From NCBI RefSeq assembly GCF_009909205.1, contig NZ_JAAAPN010000002.1, positions 1-64,000 of the forward strand: DNA of 64,000 nt, given 5' to 3'. The notes below the pieces were generated by a model. The model was not told where the DNA came from. It did not search any database and worked only from the letters and a program-made list of their open reading frames with translations. This stretch comes from Aquabacterium fontiphilum. Its GTDB lineage: Bacteria; Pseudomonadota; Gammaproteobacteria; Burkholderiales; Burkholderiaceae_C. Shown here piece after piece: positions 40,931-49,870 of this stretch. The position numbers were made by a program, and so were the translations under genes. The first letter of the stretch is position 1. Each line of letters starts with the position of its first letter.

Positions 40931-43243
40931 TCAGAAGCGCATCGTCAGGCTGACATGCAAGCTGCGCCCCGGGCCGGGCACTGCCGTGCCCCACGGCGGA
41001 GACGAGGCTGCCGTGGCCATCATCGTCGTGCCCTGGCCGACATAGGCGCCGCCTTGCGGCAGGGCGTACAGCCGATCGAACACGTTGTCGACGCCCGCGT
41101 CCACACGCACGTTCTTCCACTGGTGGCTGCCACGCAGGTTCAGCAAGGCGTAGCCGGGTGTGGAGACTTCGTTGCGCACGCTCGAGACGCGCCGCTTGGC
41201 GGCCACGCCGATGCCCTCGATCACGCCCTGCCACGCGCCCAGGCGATGGGTGAGCGCCAGCTTGCCGTGAAGCGGCATGATCTGGTAGAGCCCGTCGTCG
41301 GTTCGGCGGTTGGTGCCGCGTGCGTGGCTGAGTTGGCCGGCCAAGCTCCAGGCGCCCAAGGCGTTGCGGCCCAGGTCGGTTTCGCCTGACACATCGATGC
41401 CATAGAGGCGGGCCGACTGATTGGTGTAGCGCAGCGTGGTGAACTGATCGCGCAGTCGCACCGTTCGGGGCGCATTGGCCGTGCTGTCCCACTGCTCGGC
41501 ATCGATGTAGTGGCGAATGACGGTGATGTATGGGCTGATCTTGAGCCAGTGGCGCCGGTCGGCGGTGTGCCAGTCCAGGGTGGTGCTGAGGCTGTGGGCG
41601 GTCTCGGGTTTGAGGTCGGGGTTGCCGATGTAGCCATTGCCGTCGCCGACCACGTTGTTCATCAAGGCCGCCATGGACCAGGTGGACCACGGGTAGGCTT
41701 CGTACAAGCTGGGTGAGCGGGTCTGGCGGGCCAGTCCGATGTCCAGGTCGACCTGGGCGCTGTGCTGGTGACGTGCCAGCAGGCTCAGGCCGAGGTGCCG
41801 GTCGGTGCGCTGACGGTCTCGGGCGTTGAACAGGGCGGCGTCGCGCGCCTGGTTGCCCATGCCGGCAGGGTTGTAGCCCTGCACGGCGTCGGCCTGCATG
41901 CGGATCTGGTCGGCGCGCATACCCGCCAGCACAGTCCAGGTGCGGCTGGGCTGCGCCTCAAGTTCGGCGTACACGCCGATGCGATCGCGCCGGCCGTCGT
42001 CGATGTTCTCGAAGGTGCCCGGCGCCATGGCCGAGCCCGACGGCGGCCACCAGTCGTCCAGCCGGAACCATTGCGCTTCCGTCCCGGTGCGCACGGTGCC
42101 TACCGCGGCCCAAGGCACGCTGGCCTGCAGGCGCGCGCCGGTGGTGCGGCTGCGGGTGAGCATGGGCATGCCGTTGGCACAGGTGGCGGTGCCGACGGGC
42201 GCACAGGGTGTGCCATTGACCGCCATCGGCCCGCCCGAGCCTGTGGGGGGCGACCCGCTGCCATACCAATAGCGCTTGTCGGGCCCGAAGTCCATGTCGT
42301 GGTTCACGGTTTCGTGGTGCAGTCGCGCCTCCAGTTGGCCCCATGTCATCTCGCCGATGTAGCGCAAGGCCAGGCGCGACATCTGGTTGTCGAGCAGGTC
42401 CATGCGCTGGTTGGGGTAGAGCTGGTAAGGCATGTCCTGGCGCTTCAGGCGTGCTTCGAGTCGGTGCGGGCCATCCTGCCAGCCCAGGTTCAGCAGGTGG
42501 TTGCGGCTGAAGTAGGCGGTCGAGCCGATCTCGTCGCGGGCCAGTTCGTGGCCTGCGCGGCCGGTGACGGTGGTGGCCTTGAACTCGCCGCCGGCTCGCT
42601 GGTTGTCGGCGCGCGCGAGTGCGCTGCCCGCGCTGATGTGCAGGTGTTCGGTGGCGTAAGTGGCTTCGGCATGGGCGGCCCGGCTGCCGTGGCTGCGCAG
42701 GCTCAGACCCAACTGGCCCTGTGTCAGCAGCTTGGTTCCCGCAGGCGCGAAGGCCAGTGGCGCGGCATCGACCTGGATGCTGCCGCCGATGGCATCCCCA
42801 CCGGTGCTGACCGGCGCCACGCTGCGGTAGACCGTGATGGCATCGACCTGGGCCGGGTCGGTGTAGGACAGCGGTGCGTTCATGTGGTTGGGGCACGAGG
42901 CCATGGCATCCACACCGTCGACCAGGATGCGCAGACGGTTGTCGGCCAGGCCGCGGATGACGGGCAGACTTGAGAGGCCGCCCGCCCCATAGGTGCTGAC
43001 CCCGGGCAGGGCGCTGAGTTGGCGTGCCGTGTCGCTGTGGCCACCGGCTGTTGGGGCGAGGCGGTGCTGGCCCACCGAGTGCGGGTCGCCCATCGTCTTG
43101 TTGGCGTGAACGCGGACTTCCGGCAGGGTGGGCAGGCTGGCCTGTGCGGGCGTCTGGGCCCAGGCGGTGGTCAGGCTGGAGCAGGTGGCGGCCAGGGCCA
43201 GCCAGGCGCGGGCGGACCGCGCCGAATCATGGTCGGTGTGCAT
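40931..43243 (-). CDS. TonB-dependent copper receptor (OprC/NosA-like)
   Basis: A 770-residue outer-membrane receptor. A signal peptide ends near residue 29 (TAWAQ). The plug domain contains DTARQLSALPGVST and LPVIRGLADNRLRILVDG. The barrel ends in a C-terminal Phe strand (LHVSLTMRF). The plug motif MASCPNHMNAP (114-124) provides the Met, Cys and His ligands that bind copper in OprC-type receptors, which is the main reason for the copper assignment. Downstream neighbours in transcription order are a DUF2946 protein and a methyltransferase; it ends an eleven-gene minus-strand run rich in copper proteins. Confidence 0.88.
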   Translation of the reverse strand: MHTDHDSARSARAWLALAATCSSLTTAWAQTPAQASLPTLPEVRVHANKTMGDPHSVGQHRLAPTAGGHSDTARQLSALPGVSTYGAGGLSSLPVIRGLADNRLRILVDGVDAMASCPNHMNAPLSYTDPAQVDAITVYRSVAPVSTGGDAIGGSIQVDAAPLAFAPAGTKLLTQGQLGLSLRSHGSRAAHAEATYATEHLHISAGSALARADNQRAGGEFKATTVTGRAGHELARDEIGSTAYFSRNHLLNLGWQDGPHRLEARLKRQDMPYQLYPNQRMDLLDNQMSRLALRYIGEMTWGQLEARLHHETVNHDMDFGPDKRYWYGSGSPPTGSGGPMAVNGTPCAPVGTATCANGMPMLTRSRTTGARLQASVPWAAVGTVRTGTEAQWFRLDDWWPPSGSAMAPGTFENIDDGRRDRIGVYAELEAQPSRTWTVLAGMRADQIRMQADAVQGYNPAGMGNQARDAALFNARDRQRTDRHLGLSLLARHQHSAQVDLDIGLARQTRSPSLYEAYPWSTWSMAALMNNVVGDGNGYIGNPDLKPETAHSLSTTLDWHTADRRHWLKISPYITVIRHYIDAEQWDSTANAPRTVRLRDQFTTLRYTNQSARLYGIDVSGETDLGRNALGAWSLAGQLSHARGTNRRTDDGLYQIMPLHGKLALTHRLGAWQGVIEGIGVAAKRRVSSVRNEVSTPGYALLNLRGSHQWKNVRVDAGVDNVFDRLYALPQGGAYVGQGTTMMATAASSPPWGTAVPGPGRSLHVSLTMRF

Positions 43244-43363
43244 GGTGGTGTCGATCGCTGTCGATCAGGTGCAGATCGGGGGCGGATGAGGGGGCTCACC
43301 CACGCTCAGTGGGCGCGCAAAGGCGGTGCGCCGGTCAGGCCGGCACAGCGCTGTCAGCGGCGG

Positions 43364-43747
43364 TCAAGCACCGGCGGGCGGGGCGCGGGCCTGGGCAGGT
43401 TCCCAGAGCCAGGCATCGACAGATGGATGAAGGCGTGCAGCAGGACAGGGCTGCGGCCCTGCCACGGAGAGACGAGGCGCAGGCACCTCGGGGGGCAACA
43501 AGGCCGCCGACCCGTGCGTCAGCAGGCACCAGATGCAGCCGGCTTGCTGGGCTGCGGCGTCTTCCGGGTGACCAGCATCGTCGGCACGCACCAGCACCAT
43601 GCCAGTGCTGGTGCACACTTCGACCCAGGAGGCCCGGTCGCTGGCATGCACCACGGCCTGCGACAGGGTGGGCAGGCACGCGCCCAACACGGCCACCCAC
43701 AGCGTGAGCCAGGTGATCCAGCGTCGAGTGTGGGCGGGCCTGAACAT
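43364..43747 (-). CDS. DUF2946 family exported protein
   Basis: A 127-residue protein with an N-terminal hydrophobic signal (about 12-33) and the family motif WVEVCTSTGMVLV, then QQAGCIWCLL; these paired Cys positions define DUF2946. Family members often sit next to copper receptors and copper chaperones, as here, but function is unproven. Start ATG 43747 was chosen over an in-frame upstream start (43786) because it precedes the signal directly. It lies 120 bases before the receptor gene, in which only short tandem TGTCGATC repeats are visible. Confidence 0.8.
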   Translation of the reverse strand: MFRPAHTRRWITWLTLWVAVLGACLPTLSQAVVHASDRASWVEVCTSTGMVLVRADDAGHPEDAAAQQAGCIWCLLTHGSAALLPPEVPAPRLSVAGPQPCPAARLHPSVDAWLWEPAQARAPPAGA

Positions 43748-43754
43748 GGAGCGA

Positions 43755-44735
43755 TTATAGGAAGCCGGCCTCGCCGCCCCGCGCACCCTTGTGGATCAGC
43801 GCGAGGTAGAAGCCATCCATCTCGGCTGTGGGCCACACCCTCAGCGTCTGCGCGCAGGCCTCAGGCAACGGCTTGTCCTGCCAACTGCCGATGCCGGGCC
43901 GCACGTTTGGCAGGGCCAACACCCAGGCAGGCGGCGGCAGCACCTCGGCGCCCGCACGCTTCTTGAGCAGGTGGGCCACGATGCGCTCGTTTTCTTCGGG
44001 CGCGTACGAACAGGTGCAGTACAGCAGTTGCCCCCCCGGCGCCAGGCCGTCGTAGGCGCTCAGGATCAGGCGCTCCTGCTTGCGGGCGCACTCGGCCACC
44101 TTGCGCAGGCTCCAGTGGTCGATGCTGTCTGGCGCGTCGGCGCGGAAGCGGCTTTCTGACGAACAGGGCGCATCCAGCATCACGCGCTGAAAGGTGTCAG
44201 GCTTGAGACGGCCAATCTCTCGCCCGTCCTTCAGGTAGCAGCGGGTGTTGGTGATGCCCATGCGATCGAGATTGGCCTTGAGGCGGTGGAAGCGCCCGCT
44301 GACGGGCTCGACCGCGCTGATCTTGCCGGCGTTGCCCATCATCTCGGCCATCAGGATGGTCTTGCCGCCTGGCGCGGCGGCCAGGTCGAGCACCCAGTCG
44401 TCGGCGGTGGGCGCCAGCAGGATAGGCGCCAACATGCTGGAGAGGCTCTGGATGTAGATGCGCCCATCGTTGGCCCACGGGCCATGGGTCAGCGCCTCGC
44501 GCTGCGCGGCCGGACACAGCCACGCTTGGACGCCCTGAGACTCCGCCCAGGCCACCGGCTCGGGCGTGAGGCCTGCGGTGCGCATGTCGGTCAGGGCGGA
44601 GGCGGCTTCGGCGTGCAGCGCGTTGAGCCGAAAGCTCACGGCCTTGGGTTCGGAGAATGAACGCCACGCCGCGTCCCGCAGCTCGGGCGGGCACAGCTGC
44701 TGAAAGCGTTCGACGAAATCGGCGGGCAGGGACAT
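43755..44735 (-). CDS. RsmB/RsmF-like RNA (cytosine-5) methyltransferase
   Basis: A 326-residue SAM-dependent methyltransferase of the NOL1/NOP2/Sun group. Motif I is DLAAAPGGKT (117-126). The catalytic and release cysteines are Cys191 in MLDAPCSSESRF and Cys242 in YCTCSYAPEENE. These motifs are clear. The N-terminal RNA-binding NusB-like domain of RsmB is missing, so it is closer to the shorter RsmF-like or tRNA-type enzymes; the modified base is not known. It overlaps no copper gene, but sits 7 bases upstream of the DUF2946 gene. Confidence 0.9.
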   Translation of the reverse strand: MSLPADFVERFQQLCPPELRDAAWRSFSEPKAVSFRLNALHAEAASALTDMRTAGLTPEPVAWAESQGVQAWLCPAAQREALTHGPWANDGRIYIQSLSSMLAPILLAPTADDWVLDLAAAPGGKTILMAEMMGNAGKISAVEPVSGRFHRLKANLDRMGITNTRCYLKDGREIGRLKPDTFQRVMLDAPCSSESRFRADAPDSIDHWSLRKVAECARKQERLILSAYDGLAPGGQLLYCTCSYAPEENERIVAHLLKKRAGAEVLPPPAWVLALPNVRPGIGSWQDKPLPEACAQTLRVWPTAEMDGFYLALIHKGARGGEAGFL

Positions 44736-44756
44736 GGCCGCGCAGTGTGCCACGCC

Positions 44757-45704
44757 TCAGGCCTGGGACTCGGCAGGGCTGTGCAGCCAGCCCTCCAGAT
44801 GCGGCCAGGCCCGCGGGATGATGAGCAGCGCCACCACGGCCGCAGCCACGTTGAACACCGTGTGCACCAGCGCAACCTGATGAGCCGCCGTGAGGCTGGA
44901 CGCCATGATCAGCGAGATCACTGGCTGCAACACCGTGGCAAACAGCAGCACCCCCAGTACCTTGAATGCTGTGTTCAGCCAGGCGAGCTTGCGCGCCACG
45001 CTGCCCAGCGCGCTGCTGGCCAGCAAGGCCGTGGAGGTGGTGCCCACATTGGAGCCCACGAGCATCCACAGTGCCATCTCGATGGGCAGCACGCCCTGGC
45101 TGACGCTGATGACCGCCAGGCCGCTGACCACGCTGGAAGATTGCACCACGGCTGTGAGCAGCGCGCCGAACAGCAAGGCCAGCGCCGGCTCGGCCAGGTT
45201 GGCTTGCCAGTGTGGCAGCTGGGGGTGTTGCGCCAGCGGCGCCAGCGCCTGCGAGATCAGGTCGAGCGCCAGAAAGATCAGACCGAAGTAGAACAACGGT
45301 TTACCCCAGGCTCGCCAGGGGCGCGGCCCGATCAAGGACCACAGGCCACCCACCGTAAGGCAGACAGGCCCCAGGCCGACCACCTTGAACGCCACCAGCC
45401 AGGCGGTCAGCGTCGTGCCCACATTGGCACCAATCATCACCGCTGTGGCGCCGCGCGGGCTGAGCGTGTGCTTGTCGGCCAGGCCCACGGCCATTGAGGT
45501 CACGGCCGATGACGATTGCACCACCGTGGTGGCCAGCGCGCCCATCGTGGCGCCCAGCCAGTCGGATCGCGTCACGCGGTGCAGCAGCGCCCGCATGCGC
45601 TCGCCACCCAGTCGCGTCACCTCGTCGGAAAACGCAGCCAGCCCGTGCAGGAACAGCATGATGGCCGCCGCGACGCTGAAGACCCAGTTCCATTGGACGT
45701 CCAT
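44757..45704 (-). CDS. Na/Pi cotransporter family protein
   Basis: A 315-residue membrane protein with about eight helices and the duplicated QSSS motif: VQSSSAVTSMAVGL (about 63-76) and VQSSSVVSGLAVIS (about 196-209). The repeat of two inverted halves is the hallmark of the NptA/PhoU-associated Na/Pi symporter family (COG1283). No C-terminal PhoU domain is attached. It is 1 base after the antiporter gene stop, probably translated from the same transcript. It may move phosphate with sodium. Confidence 0.88.
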   Translation of the reverse strand: MDVQWNWVFSVAAAIMLFLHGLAAFSDEVTRLGGERMRALLHRVTRSDWLGATMGALATTVVQSSSAVTSMAVGLADKHTLSPRGATAVMIGANVGTTLTAWLVAFKVVGLGPVCLTVGGLWSLIGPRPWRAWGKPLFYFGLIFLALDLISQALAPLAQHPQLPHWQANLAEPALALLFGALLTAVVQSSSVVSGLAVISVSQGVLPIEMALWMLVGSNVGTTSTALLASSALGSVARKLAWLNTAFKVLGVLLFATVLQPVISLIMASSLTAAHQVALVHTVFNVAAAVVALLIIPRAWPHLEGWLHSPAESQA

Positions 45705-45705
45705 C

Positions 45706-47355
45706 TCAGCGCCTTCCTTCGGTGACGAGCGCGGTCAGCTGCTCGATGGCGTTGTCCACTGCATCGCGCACAGGATTGAGCACGGTCTGAGCGCCCATGG
45801 CGCGCAGCCTGGCTTCGTCGCCCTGCTCTCGCGACACCATGATGCAATGGCCCTCGAAGTGATGAGCCTTGAGCGCGGCCAGCAGGATGGCGTTCGCCTC
45901 CACCTCCGGCAAGGTGCTGACCACCCACCGGGCCTGACGCAGGGGCAGGGTTTCGAGAAAATCGGCGTCCATGCCGTCGCCAAAGCGGGTGGGCAGGCCG
46001 TGACGGTCAAGCTGCCGGGCACGCTCGGGGTCGAAATCCACGCCCATGACCCGCACGCCTGCACGGCGCAGGCCCTGCGCCAGCCGACCGCCATAGCGGC
46101 CCAGGCCGAAGACCAGAACATCCGGTGCCTCCTGGATGCCCTGTTCTGACTGGCCGGCGATGGCTTCCCGGTGCGGTGTCTGCCGCTCGAAGATGCGCAG
46201 CCAGGGACTCAGGCGTTGGTAGAGCGGCTGAGAGTACAGAATCATGTAGGTCGATGCCGTGATCGTCACCAGCCCCACCAGCGTCGTCAATCCCAGTGCC
46301 GAAGGGCCAACATGCCCCAGCGTGATGCCCATGGCCACGAAGACGATCGAGAACTCGCTGATCTGTGCGACGGTGAGTCCGGCGAGCAAACCCGTGCGCC
46401 GCCGGTAGCCCATGTAGCCCATGATGGCCATCACGATGAGCGGGTTGCCGATCAGCACGAAGAGCGACAGCACCGCTGCAGGGCCGACTTCGCTGCCCAG
46501 CTGGGACATGTCCAGCTTGGCGCCGAGATCCAGAAAGAAAAACAGCAGCAGGAAATCGCGCAGGCCGCTGAGTCGGGCGCTGATGGCGTCGCGGTAGGCC
46601 GTGGAGGCCAGCGAGAAGCCCGCAAGAAAGGCGCCAGCCTCTTTGGAGAACCCGGCCCACTCGCCAAGTGCCGCCAGGCTGGTGCCCCAGGCCACGGCGA
46701 AGATCAGCAGCAACTCTTGCGAGCGGGCCATCCAGCGCACCAGCGGGGGCAGCACATGCCGCATGGCCACGTACAGCAGCGCAGCGGCAGCCACCATCCG
46801 CCAGGCCAGTGAACCCAACACGCTGAGCGTGCTGGCGTCATCGCTCATGCGCAGGGCCGACATGCCCATCATGGCCAGCACGACGGCCAGATCCTGAACA
46901 ATCAGAAAGCCCACGGCAATGCGGCCATGCAGCGAGTCCATCTCGCGCTTGTCCGACAGCAGTTTGACGATGATGATGGTGCTGGAGAAGGTCAGGGCCA
47001 CGGCCACATACAGGGCTTCAAGCACCGGCCGATCCATGAGAAGCAGCAAGGCGAAGCCCAGGATGATGGTGAAGGCCAACTGCCCGATGCCAGTGGCCAG
47101 CGCCACGGGCCCGATGTGGCGGACATGCTGCAAATCGAGCTTGATGCCGACCAGAAACAGCAGCATCGCCACGCCCACCTGGGCCAGCAGGTCGAGCTGC
47201 TCATGGGCCGTGACCAGCCCCAGCACGGCCGGACCTGCTGCAATGCCCACCACGATGTAGGCAATCAGCACGGGCTGACGCAGCCACAGCGACATGGCGC
47301 CTGCCGCCGCCGAGATGGCCAGCAGCAGGGCGAACTCACCGAACAGCGTATGCAA
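45706..47355 (-). CDS. CPA2-family cation:proton antiporter with TrkA-N domain
   Basis: A 549-residue KefB/Ybal-like protein: about 12 membrane helices (1-~385), then a Rossmann TrkA-N domain with VFGLGRYGGRLAQGLRRAGV (about 415-434) and the VVSTLPEVEAN strand. Such proteins exchange K+ or Na+ for H+ and respond to NAD(H) or other ligands through the C-terminal domain. The start is TTG 47355, 7 bases after a strong AGGAGG. That AGGAGG can pair with an upstream CCTCCT around a 7-bp hairpin (see 47363-47400). Its position downstream of DUF411 links it to the copper run. Confidence 0.88.
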   Translation of the reverse strand: MHTLFGEFALLLAISAAAGAMSLWLRQPVLIAYIVVGIAAGPAVLGLVTAHEQLDLLAQVGVAMLLFLVGIKLDLQHVRHIGPVALATGIGQLAFTIILGFALLLLMDRPVLEALYVAVALTFSSTIIIVKLLSDKREMDSLHGRIAVGFLIVQDLAVVLAMMGMSALRMSDDASTLSVLGSLAWRMVAAAALLYVAMRHVLPPLVRWMARSQELLLIFAVAWGTSLAALGEWAGFSKEAGAFLAGFSLASTAYRDAISARLSGLRDFLLLFFFLDLGAKLDMSQLGSEVGPAAVLSLFVLIGNPLIVMAIMGYMGYRRRTGLLAGLTVAQISEFSIVFVAMGITLGHVGPSALGLTTLVGLVTITASTYMILYSQPLYQRLSPWLRIFERQTPHREAIAGQSEQGIQEAPDVLVFGLGRYGGRLAQGLRRAGVRVMGVDFDPERARQLDRHGLPTRFGDGMDADFLETLPLRQARWVVSTLPEVEANAILLAALKAHHFEGHCIMVSREQGDEARLRAMGAQTVLNPVRDAVDNAIEQLTALVTEGRR

Positions 47356-47362
47356 GCGCCAA

Positions 47363-47400
47363 CCTCCTGATCAAGGCATGTATGTTGACATGCCAGGAGG
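47363..47400 (-). promoter_or_regulatory. Hairpin that can mask the ribosome-binding site of the antiporter gene
   Basis: On the minus-strand RNA the order is CCTCCT, GGCATGT, loop, ACATGCC, six bases, AGGAGG. The inner 7-bp stem is perfect and the outer CCTCCT can pair with the Shine-Dalgarno AGGAGG that stands 7 bases before the TTG start. It also lies just after the DUF411 stop. An RNA switch or RNA-thermometer-like control is inferred, not shown. Confidence 0.55.
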
Positions 47401-47402
47401 CG

Positions 47403-47882
47403 TCAGTTGTGGGTGCTGAAGACCTGGGTCGAGCCGTCGCGCGCCACCAGCAGGACGTCGTAACGCTGGTTGCGCCCGCCGTAGGCGGGGCCGTCCATGC
47501 CGGGCGAGCCCAGAGGCATCCCGGGCACGGCGAGGCCAAGGGCCCGCGGCCGCTCCCTGAGCAGGCGATGGATGTCACTGGCCGGCACGTGCCCCTCGAT
47601 CACATAGCCTTGCACCCGCGCAGTGTGGCATGAGCCGTATTTCTGCGGCATGCCCAGCCGCTTGCGCATCTCGGCGTTGCCCTCGTCGATCACCTGCACG
47701 GCAAAGCCGTGCTGCGTGAGGTGGTCGACCCAGTCCTGGCAGCAACCGCAGTTGGGGTCCTTCCAGACCTGCACGGCGGGACGGGTGGCTGGCGGCTTGC
47801 TGCCTGGGCTGGCCCAGGCGTGGGGTGTGGCGAGCAGGGCGGCCAGTGCGCCCAGACGCGTGAGGCTGTCTCGTCGGTTCAT
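47403..47882 (-). CDS. DUF411 metal-binding protein
   Basis: A 159-residue exported protein of the DUF411 family, often found in copper and silver resistance loci. A signal peptide covers ~1-25 (TPHAWAS). The metal-binding candidates are the CGCC motif at 45-48 (KDPNCGCCQDW) and Cys85-His86 in KYGSCHTA. The conserved YVIEGHVP segment and GMPLGSPGMDG follow. It overlaps the cupredoxin gene by 4 bases (ATGA). A copper-chaperone or copper-storage role is inferred from family context. Confidence 0.88.
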   Translation of the reverse strand: MNRRDSLTRLGALAALLATPHAWASPGSKPPATRPAVQVWKDPNCGCCQDWVDHLTQHGFAVQVIDEGNAEMRKRLGMPQKYGSCHTARVQGYVIEGHVPASDIHRLLRERPRALGLAVPGMPLGSPGMDGPAYGGRNQRYDVLLVARDGSTQVFSTHN

Positions 47883-48409
47883 TGTGTCTTCCTCGGTGTG
47901 ACGGTGATGCGGCCCACCATGCCGGCCTCGAAGTGGCCGGGCAGCAGGCACGCGAAATCGAACGATCCCGGGCGGTTGAAGGTCCAGATCAACTCGCCGG
48001 TCTGGCCCGGGGCCACATGAACCATGTGCGGCTCGTCATGGTCCATCTCGGGAAAGCGTTTCATCAGGTCGGCGTGCTTGCGCAACTCGGCCTGGGTGCC
48101 GATGACCAGTTCGTGAAGGACCTGGCCATCGTTGTGCACACGCAGCCGCAGCGTCTCGCCCTGGCGCACCCTCAGGTGGTCGGGCGCAAAGCGCATGCGG
48201 TCGTTCATGCGGATGTCGACCACGCGGGTGACCTGTTCCGCGCGGCCGGCGATGCCCCACGGCTGCTGCTCGGCCGGTGCGCTGGTGCTGCGAGCCGGTG
48301 CATGCGGGACATCGGCTGGGGCGTGTCCATGGGCGGCGCCATGGGCCAGGGCTGAGGGGCTGATGAGCGCGCTGGCCAGGGCGAGCGCGAGAACGTGTGA
48401 TGGGTTCAT
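47879..48409 (-). CDS. Plastocyanin-like cupredoxin
   Basis: A 176-residue periplasmic blue-copper-type protein. A signal peptide ends at ~22 (SALAHG). A His-rich linker (about 23-40) follows. The cupredoxin fold carries type-1 copper ligands His99 (LHELVIG), Cys154 (FACLLPGH), His159 and Met164. All four are present, so it should bind copper. The start ATG 48409 is preferred to upstream in-frame starts because it begins the signal peptide. It overlaps DUF411 by 4 bases and lies 11 bases after the multicopper oxidase. Confidence 0.9.
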   Translation of the reverse strand: MNPSHVLALALASALISPSALAHGAAHGHAPADVPHAPARSTSAPAEQQPWGIAGRAEQVTRVVDIRMNDRMRFAPDHLRVRQGETLRLRVHNDGQVLHELVIGTQAELRKHADLMKRFPEMDHDEPHMVHVAPGQTGELIWTFNRPGSFDFACLLPGHFEAGMVGRITVTPRKTQ

Positions 48410-48420
48410 GGCGTGGTCTT

Positions 48421-49818
48421 TCAGTGGCCGTGGTGTCCGCCTTGATGGCCAGGCTTGCGTACCTTCACTTCGACATCGCCAGGCGCAGCCGGTGGTGCGG
48501 GCTGACGATGCGGGGCAGGCGCCGGGCCGGCGTACTCGTACGCCACGGTGCCGGCTGGGTGCTTGAACCAGCCCGGGTCGCGGTAGTCGCCTCGGGCCAA
48601 GCCCTTGCGCACCTTGAGCACCGAGAACATGCCGCCCATGCCGATGGCGCCGAACGGGCCCTGTCCGGCCATCATGGGCGCGGTGTTGTCGGGCAGGGGC
48701 ATCTCCATCTCGGTCATGTCCTTCATGCCGCGCTCGCCCATGACCATGTAGTCGGGGATCAGCTTCGTGATCTGCCGGGCCACGCCGCTGTGGTCCACGC
48801 CAATCATGGTGGGCACGTTGTGGCCCATGGCGTTCATCGTGTGGTGGCTCTTGTGGCAATGGAAGGCCCAGTCGCCCTCCTCGTCGGCCACGAAGTCGAG
48901 CTGGCGCATCTGGCCCACGGCGATGTCGGCGGTGATCTCGGGCCAACGTGCGCTCTTTGGGGTAGGCCCACCATCGGTGCCGCTGATGACGAACTCGTGG
49001 CCATGCAGGTGCATCGGGTGGTTGGTCATCGTGAGGTTGCCGATGCGGATGCGCACCTTGTCCATGTGGCGCACCACCAGCGGGTCGATGCCCGGGAACA
49101 CCCGGCTGTTCCAGCTCCAGATGTTGAAGTCGAGCATGGTCATGATCTTGGGCGTGGCACTGCCCGGCTCGATGTCGTAGGCATTGAGCAGGAAGCAGAA
49201 GTCGCGGTCAACCTCATTGATCAGCGGGTGCCGGCCCTTGGGGTGCGTCACCCAGAAGCCCATCATGCCCATGGCCATCTGCACCATCTCGTCGGCGTGT
49301 GGGTGGTACATGAAGGTGCCGGGGCGGCGCGCGACGAACTCGTACACAAAGGTCTTGCCCGGCGGGATGCCGGGCTGCGTCAGGCCGGTCACGCCGTCCA
49401 TGCCGCTGGGCAGGCGCTGGCCATGCCAATGGATGCTGGTGATCTCGCCCAGCTTGTTGGTGACGAAGATGCGCACACGGTCGCCTTCGACCACCTCAAT
49501 GGTGGGGCCGGGGCTCTGGCCGTTGTAGCCCCACAGATGGGCCTTGAAGCCGGGCGCCATCTCCCGCACCACCGGCTCGGCCACGAGGTGAAACTCTTTG
49601 ACGCCGTTGTTCATGCGCCAGGGCAGCGTCCAGCCGTTGAGCGTGACGACGGGGTTGTAGGGCCGTCCGGTGTTGGGCACCAACGGGGGCATGGTGTCGG
49701 GGCGGGTCTGGATGACGGGCTCGGGCAGGGCGGCCATGGCCACCTTGCTGACCGCAGCGCTGCCCACGGCGGCGGTGAGGGCGCCGGCACCAGAAAGGAA
49801 GGCACGTCGGGATGTCAT
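48421..49818 (-). CDS. Multicopper oxidase (CopA/CueO-like), Tat-exported
   Basis: A 465-residue copper oxidase. A Tat-type signal (TSRRAFLSG) covers ~1-30. All copper-ligand motifs are present: HWHG (130-133), HPH (172-174), HPMHLHGH (267-274) and HCHKSHHTM (320-328). The tail is Met-rich (MKDMTEMEMPLP, MAGQGPFGAIGMGGM), as in copper-tolerance oxidases, then His-rich to the end. It probably oxidises Cu(I) in the periplasm. The real start is ATG 49818; the frame extends upstream without signal. It lies in a copper operon between a TolC-like gene and a cupredoxin gene. Confidence 0.92.
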   Translation of the reverse strand: MTSRRAFLSGAGALTAAVGSAAVSKVAMAALPEPVIQTRPDTMPPLVPNTGRPYNPVVTLNGWTLPWRMNNGVKEFHLVAEPVVREMAPGFKAHLWGYNGQSPGPTIEVVEGDRVRIFVTNKLGEITSIHWHGQRLPSGMDGVTGLTQPGIPPGKTFVYEFVARRPGTFMYHPHADEMVQMAMGMMGFWVTHPKGRHPLINEVDRDFCFLLNAYDIEPGSATPKIMTMLDFNIWSWNSRVFPGIDPLVVRHMDKVRIRIGNLTMTNHPMHLHGHEFVISGTDGGPTPKSARWPEITADIAVGQMRQLDFVADEEGDWAFHCHKSHHTMNAMGHNVPTMIGVDHSGVARQITKLIPDYMVMGERGMKDMTEMEMPLPDNTAPMMAGQGPFGAIGMGGMFSVLKVRKGLARGDYRDPGWFKHPAGTVAYEYAGPAPAPHRQPAPPAAPGDVEVKVRKPGHQGGHHGH

Positions 49819-49870
49819 GTCGGTTTGGTGTTCGGTGAGATGTGGGGGATGTCGGGAGGGGCAGTGCCAA

